The notes below the pieces were generated by a model. The model had not been told where the DNA came from, did no database searches, and saw nothing but the letters and a program-made list of their open reading frames with translations. DNA of 64,000 bases, from the NCBI GenBank assembly GCA_029204225.1, contig CM055097.1, positions 14,939,484 through 15,003,483 of the forward strand, read 5' to 3'. This document shows, one piece after another, positions 58,865 through 64,000 of the stretch (the first letter of the stretch is position 1; every line of letters begins with the position of its first letter). The stretch comes from Diphasiastrum complanatum (taxonomy: Eukaryota > Streptophyta > Lycopodiopsida > Lycopodiales > Lycopodiaceae). Made by a program: the position numbers and the translations under genes.

Positions 58865-59236
58865 TGCAGATGAAATGAGGGATGGATTGCTGGAAAAAAA
58901 ACAGCAAGGTTCACTGTTGGAGAGACGCTGAAAATGGGCGAATGCAGGGCAAAGGAAATCAGATGCAAGGCAGGGCGTTGCGTGGGCGATGGGCGACGCA
59001 AGGAATCAAAGGCAGGCAAGAAAAACCAGCAGCGATGGCAGGGCGGAGAGGGCGCAAAAAAATTTCAGAGGAAATGCGAGGGGGGTGGGTAGGTTTAGGT
59101 AAAAAAAAAAATTTTAAAAAATATTAAATAATAAATATATTATTATATTGTGGTACCGCGGTACCATCATGGTACCGCAGTACCAGTATGGTCCCGCGGT
59201 ACCGGGATCCGCGGTACCATGTACCGCGGGACCTAT

Positions 59237-59237
<1 letters not shown>
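58865..59237 (-). promoter_or_regulatory. 5' untranslated and terminal region of copy B
   Basis: From the ATG to the terminus is 373 bp. It contains a poly-A/T stretch (59100-59145) and, outside it, about 85 bp with five GGTACC/GGTCCC units around CCGCGG cores. Transposase binding to such subterminal arrays is established for Ac/Ds. Here it is inferred. The promoter must lie in this interval. Confidence 0.5.

Positions 59238-59270
<33 letters not shown>
59238..59270. repeat. (TA)n tract at outer end of copy B
   Basis: About 15 TA units follow the CTATG end of copy B directly. Confidence 0.95.
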
Positions 59271-59271
<1 letters not shown>

Positions 59272-59368
59272 TAGTTGTGAGTGCCCGTCGTTGACGGGCA
59301 ATGGAGGCCGATCTAGGTGGCGGCCGATGATTTGGATGATGGCCCATCTCGCATCTCGAATATCTAAC

Positions 59369-59698
59369 ATTCAAGTCTTTAAAAGAATTCGAGTCTTTGG
59401 AAAAATTCGAGCCTTCGGAAAAATTCTAGTTTTTAGAAAATTTCAAGTCTTCAAAAAAATTTGAGTCTTTTGAAAAAACATCGAGTCTTTTGAAAAAATA
59501 GCGTCTCTGGAAAAATTCGAGTCTTCAAAAAAATTGGAGTCTTTTGAAAAATTCGACTTGACAGTACAAAGAGTCCTTCGATCCTTCGAAAAAATTCGAG
59601 TCTTTCGAATAATTCGAGTATTTGGAAAAATTTGATCCTTTGGAAAAAAATCGAGTCATTGAAAAAATTCGAGTCTTTCCAAAAATTCGAGTCTCTCA
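59369..59698. repeat. Minisatellite, 18-20 bp unit
   Basis: About 16 variable copies of 'gaaaaattcgagtctttg'. Ends abruptly at 59698, where the hAT-like fragment E begins. Apparent proteins across it are low-complexity artefacts. Confidence 0.85.
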
Positions 59699-60722
59699 AT
59701 GAAATGCTTCAGCACATGTGCACGGGTGGAAGGTCAACGAAACACAGCAATGGAGGATGAAATGAAATGCATACCTGAGAAAGGACATGCAGTGCAAGAC
59801 GCTGTATGGATGGATAGGTGCTACCGAACATGGTCCACCAGGTAATGGGAAGCTGCCTCCTCTCTGGATCCTGAGCAGCTGGGTGGCCGAACATGCCCAT
59901 GCCGAAACGAAATGCAGCGAGCTCCTCCATGAGCCTGATAGGATCCAAACCTATGTGTGGACCCACCCTGTGAATGTACTGAAGCCAATCGGCCTCGAGC
60001 TTCCTGTCTGCGATCTGTGTCGGAGAGAGGAAGAGAGGATGCTGCATGTGTGCAACGCTGTGGATGCTCCTGTGGAAGTAGTTCCACCGCGTCTCCCAGA
60101 TGAACTTCAGCTCCGTCATCCTGCAGGTGAGAGGCATGTGGTTTAGGGCATTACGAAGAAACTTAACATTGACAAAAAAACAAACTAGCAATTACTGAAA
60201 AGATAAAGGCCAATTACATTACTATACTGCTTACCTCTATGGCTGCAAAATGGGCAGCTGCAGGAACTGTCCAATCCGGTCCATGAGCTCATATACCAGT
60301 CCAAGTGTCGACCCCTCGCTGTCAGCCATGCGGAGCACAATGTAGAGTGGTCGAAGCAGTCCTGACAATGTCTGTGCATCCCTCCAGAACTGGTCTCGCC
60401 TCACCGTGGAAGAAAAGTGCTCCCCATCCTCAGTGTGCTGAAACGTACTGGCACGCCAAAGATCACTGGCAACCATCTGTAGAAGCTGCGCCCTACACCT
60501 GATCAAAAGGTCGATGACCACCAAGTCGAATGCAAAGCGAGTGGGGGCTAGCTTACGGAGGTCCAGATGGCTGAACACCCGCAACATGGCAAGAACACGC
60601 CTCTTCCTGGTGACAAAAAGCACAGACGATGGCTCTAACCCAGGGAAGTGCACCTATGTCCCCCATCAAAAGGTCTATGTCGTGCGTTGCACAGGGGGTA
60701 TGAACAATGTGAGGGAACTCGG
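59699..60722 (-). pseudogene. hAT-like transposase fragment E (exon 1 end, exon 2)
   Basis: Minus-strand end of exon 1 (60722-60235) and exon 2 (60120-59775), with conserved donor and acceptor sites, cut in intron 2 at the minisatellite. Exon 2 is open and has CAG at the codon where copy B has TAG. Exon 1 lacks about 20 bp near 60618 (after VTFVTRKRR region) and is interrupted at 60722 by the LTR of element 3. The rest presumably lies beyond the right edge. Confidence 0.78.
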
Positions 60723-60723
60723 C

Positions 60724-61080
60724 GTTACGAGCTCGTAACCAGTGTCGAACCCTAGGGAACACAGATAAGTCAGATACCATAGTCAGGGTCGTGTCCAGCG
60801 TACATGACCAACAGGGCAAGACAGTGTGAGTAGTGTGCCCCAGCACGGTCCATAGCCATGGCGGGCCTATCACAGCCTAGGGACCCTGTCAGCAGGATAG
60901 GGCCCCCAGTTGGGTCCCGACGTGCAGTCGGCCACGTCAGTGCCACATGGCCGACACTTGGCAATAGCATGCAACCAGTCCTCACACTGGGCTAGGAGGG
61001 GCTTACTCTATATCAGGGAGTAGGCAAGGTTGGGTGGAGCAGTGAGTGTTTGCCCTACTGTGGTGTTAGGAACTATTACA
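60724..61080 (+). repeat. 5' LTR of element 3
   Basis: 357 bp beginning with the palindrome GTTACGAGCTCGTAAC and ending AACTATTACA. Contains the 34 bp segment missing from element 2. Confidence 0.9.
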
Positions 61081-61985
61081 CTGGTATCAGAGCCATCTCC
61101 ATCTTTGGGAGTTAAGTAGCAGCAGGGAGAAAGTAGAGAGAGTGCTCAAAATCTCTTAAAACTTTGGTAAATAGGAGAGACAGATCCAGCGCTGGAGGAG
61201 TAGCTTTCCACTGTGAAAATCTTCGTTGAATCATCTTCCTTTCAGTTGGAATATGAATTAGATTTCTGAGACAGATCCATCGCTGTAGAGACAGCTATCT
61301 GACAAGGCAATTTCAGTGGAATTCTGAATCATCTGAGCGGAATTTCAAGGGAAAAAGATGGGCAAATCCATCGCTGTGGAGCTAGCCCTCAGATCTGAAA
61401 ATTGTAGCAAGTTCTGAGTAGATTAGAGCAAGTCTAATAAAAAATAGAGTGGTAGGGTCAGCGCTGGACAGGGAGTTGAAAAATTGGATTTTCATCCCTG
61501 ATTTCTGAGATTTTTCAATAGTTTGAAGCTTCGAACTAGATTGCTACAGACCAGCGACCTACTACTTGAAGTCAGATCAGAGATTCAAGTGAGTTTTGGG
61601 CCCTGAATTTCAGAAAATTGGGCCAAACAGGTGGCTGTCCAGCCAGCGAGGGCAGAGACACAAAAAATTCCGGATTTCTTTTTGTAAATTTCCGGTTTTA
61701 ACTCGGTTTGTTGGAGACCCACACCTGAAATCAGATCAGTCAGCTACTCAACTCAAGAACCGGGAAATTTGGCACCGTTTTGAAGCTTCAAACTGGCATT
61801 TACCGGGACAGCAGGTCTGAAATCTTGGGTAAAAGAGCTGAGAGGGTTCCTCTTCATTCTTTCTTTGGAAGTACAGTCCTCAGAAACAGCTAAGTCATCT
61901 TTCCTTTCCCTTGTACAGTTGTAAATTAGTCTTTTAAACTTTTTTTTCCTTCAGAGGTTAAGGTAGCTCTCTTTCAGTTCCGAAG
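61081..61985 (+). other. Primer site and leader of element 3
   Basis: TGGTATCAGAGCCATCTCC starts at 61082. The leader has five spaced motifs around GCGCTGG or TCGCTGT (near 61199, 61280, 61369, 61456, 61645), the first inside the 12 bp palindrome TCCAGCGCTGGA (61195-61206). No coding frame. Confidence 0.8.
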
Positions 61986-64000
61986 ATGACCACTCCTCAA
62001 GGACCTGATCAACCCCCGGAGAGAGGCTTCGACGAACTTGAAACAGAAGCCTTGGCTTACAAAAAAGGGAAGGAACCTATGGAAGTGGAAGAACAGGAAC
62101 AGTTCGCCGAAGAACTCGACGAACTGGTTACCAAGGAGTAGTTTCTCCAATTGGTAACAGAAATGGATGAACTGAAGTTGGCATTAGCCAATTTCAAGTC
62201 CAGTGTGGACGACTCGTTCGCTGAACTCAAAAACTTGATTTTGAGTTCCGCGAAAGGAAGCCTTCCCTCCACTTCTCAGTTATCCCCTTCTCCATTTCCA
62301 TCAGTTTCGGGTGAGACTTTACGGTCTCACCCCAGTGTTTTTAAAGATTTAAAGCCTCCTACTTTTAATGGGGAAGAGAAGGATAGAAACGCAGACATTC
62401 TACAAACCTTCCTCAGCAAATGGAAGAACATTCATGCTCTTAAACAGACCCCTGACCATTTGCAAGCAATTGAGGCCAGTCTTTCGTTAGGGCCTATGGC
62501 CTATAAGTGGTGGTTAAATCTCCAGGAGATTGGGCAGACTCCCCGGTCATGGAAAGCTTTTGAAAAAGCTTTCCTAAGAGAATTTTTACCAGAAAATGAA
62601 CTGGTTAGAGCCTGGGAAGCCTGGGAAAGAACAGTAATGGATAAATCCCTCATCCAATATATCTCGCAGTATCGGGAAGCAATTTTAAAGATTAAAAATA
62701 TGGATGACTATCAAAAAATCAGGGGATTTGTCCGTGGCCTCAAAGATGAATATAAAGTAGAGGTTCAGAGAAACTCCCCTACTACCCTTGAGCAAGCTCT
62801 CAGATATGCTCAAATCTATGATGATTCAGTGGGTAGGAAGAGGGCAAGACAACAGCCACTTTCTGAGCAACCTCCTCAGAAAGACTTTCAATTTTAAAAG
62901 AAATTTTTAAAAAGAAAGAACCAAGATAAATTTAAAGGTGAAGCTCCTCAGAAACGCCCTTCACTCATACAGCCCTTAAAACCAGATGATTTTGAGAAAG
63001 CCAAACAAGAACGTTTGTGCTTTGTGTGTATGGGCAAGGGACACACAGTCAAACAGTGTCCCAAGGGGCCTTTCACTAAAAAAGATAAGAAAGATAAAAA
63101 ACAAGTTCATCTTGTTCAGACTGTATGTTTCCCCAGTGACTCGGCAGCTTCTGAGATCAAAGTGTATCATGAAGATCATGAACACTGTTGCCAGCTGACC
63201 TCTGCAATGCTAGCGAGACCCTTCAGCTTTGGGCCGCATGACCTAGTACGTATGCATGGGAAAGTTGGTAACCAGCCAGTAAGAGTTATGGTTGATGATG
63301 GGGCAACCCATAATTTCATCAACTACACCCTGGTTAAAAAGCTTAAACTACCAGAAGTACCTAGTCAGCACAGGTACATAGTTTTATTAGCTAAGGGTGA
63401 AGAAAAAAAAATATGGGAAATTATGGTAAGTAAGTTAAATCTTGGTATTCAGGGGTACCAAGATGAAATAAACTTTCAGATAATGCACCTGGATCGAACA
63501 AACATTGTTCTCGGGAGAGATTGGCTCTACAGTTTAAAACCTTCCCTCCACAGAAACTATCAGGAGAACACCCTCAGCTTTCAGCATAAAGGCCGAAAGA
63601 TCCAGTTGCATGGGGAGCATGATGTTCCCAACAGCCCTATGGTCTGCAGTTCAGAGCTCTGTCAGCTAATCGGAGACGAAGACCATCAGGTATTCTTATG
63701 TGACTTTCAGTTTATTCCTGAAGTTTCTATTTCCAGTTCTATTCAGCAGAAAATCAGTAAATTAGAGACTTTATTGTCTAAATTTAAAGATGTTTTTCCT
63801 GAAGATTTGCCACATGGTTTGCCACCTAGCAGAGAGGTAGATCATGTAATAAACCTAGTACCAGGTACAGCACCTGTTTCTAAACCTCCGTATCGGGTCA
63901 GCCGAACAGAGGATGAAGAAATAACTAGGCAGTTAACAGATTATCTTGGGAAAGGCCAAATTCAGACCAGTAGTTCACCATGGGCCTCACCGGTCCTATT
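61986..64000 (+). pseudogene. Gag-pol of element 3, partial
   Basis: One frame from ATG 61986, interrupted by TAG (62139-62141, CAG in element 2) and TAA (near 62895, AAA in element 2). Gag core as in elements 1 and 2. Then [17 protein letters not shown], showing Gln where elements 1 and 2 stop. The zinc knuckle is followed by protease with VDDGATHNF and GRDWLYSL, and by the start of reverse transcriptase at the edge. It documents the ancestral single gag-pol frame. Confidence 0.88.

Larger units (their letters stand above)
53007..59237 (-). mobile_element. hAT-like two-gene transposon, copy B (best preserved)
   Basis: 6231 bp. Left end CATAGTACCCTCTGG (53007) with GGTACCGCC units to 53109. 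Right end, on the minus strand, CATAGGTCCCGCGGTAC (from 59237) with GGTACCGCGG and GGATCC units to about 59150. TA repeats lie on both outer sides. Encodes the four-exon transposase (58864-54560, minus) and the small gene (53657-54022, plus), tail to tail with a roughly 540 bp gap. Base composition is clearly richer in G+C than the flanks. Confidence 0.85.
60724..64000 (+). mobile_element. Ty3/gypsy chromovirus-like element 3, cut by window end
   Basis: Same family as elements 1 and 2 but in plus orientation and more diverged. The 5' LTR is followed by a primer site, leader, gag and the start of pol. The first base of the LTR (T) appears lost or changed at 60723. The window ends in reverse transcriptase, so the 3' LTR and target duplication cannot be checked. 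Confidence 0.9.

Noticed and set aside
59369-59698. Leu/Phe-rich small protein on the minus strand
   Set aside because: It is a translation of an 18-20 bp minisatellite, with no start context or relatives.

Overview
The window reads as nuclear DNA of a land plant with a large, transposon-rich genome. The evidence is initiator-Met and tRNA-Asp primer-binding sites of plant LTR retrotransposons, Ty1/copia gag and RNase H remnants, chromodomain-bearing Ty3/gypsy elements, plant-type BED/DUF659 hAT-like transposases, and short TTTAGGG-like tracts. I cannot name a genus. No complete host gene was found. The only host-like coding trace is a histone-H3-like C-terminal fragment on the minus strand near 21.8-21.95 kb.

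Layout. 0-11.7 kb holds old minus-strand LTR retrotransposons: a copia-like LTR candidate, then a decayed Ty3-like gag/protease element whose gag is split by a 2.9 kb LTR element with a perfect 5 bp target duplication, then a Ty1/copia gag remnant. 11.7-22 kb is AT-rich. It holds a long TG/AG microsatellite, a copia RNase H remnant, an LTR with a tRNA-Asp primer site, an eight-copy tandem array, a roughly 390 bp inverted-repeat element, and an acidic broken reading frame. 22-25.5 kb shows nothing I can call.

26-38 kb is a cluster of hAT-like elements and their ends, nearly all abutting (TA)n tracts. Copy A (27954-32687), a deletion derivative (32740-33471, itself holding a 451 bp MITE) and a 307 bp non-autonomous element sit one after another, separated only by TA microsatellite. 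38-60.7 kb is a nest. One minus-strand hAT-like copy (C) is cut into three pieces by two related Ty3/gypsy chromovirus-like insertions (38318-44560, TSD GCAAT; 45853-51443, TSD CGTAG). It is followed by the best-preserved hAT-like copy (B, 53007-59237) and another fragment (E), which is cut by a third Ty3/gypsy element running off the right edge.

Most interesting unit. The hAT-like family has two genes placed tail to tail. One is a four-exon transposase of about 1331 codons: BED finger, DUF659/RNase H-like core, hAT C-terminal motif, then a long extra exon ending in two AT-hook motifs. The other is a small intronless opposite-strand gene of 121 codons encoding a charged, probably helical protein. 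Both genes are seen in copies A and B. The termini begin CATAG and carry arrays of palindromes such as GGATCCGCGG or GGTACCGCGG. Every terminus visible here lies against a TA microsatellite. An AT-hook-guided preference for TA repeats is my inference. No copy in the window is fully intact: B has two nonsense codons in the transposase, while its small gene is open.
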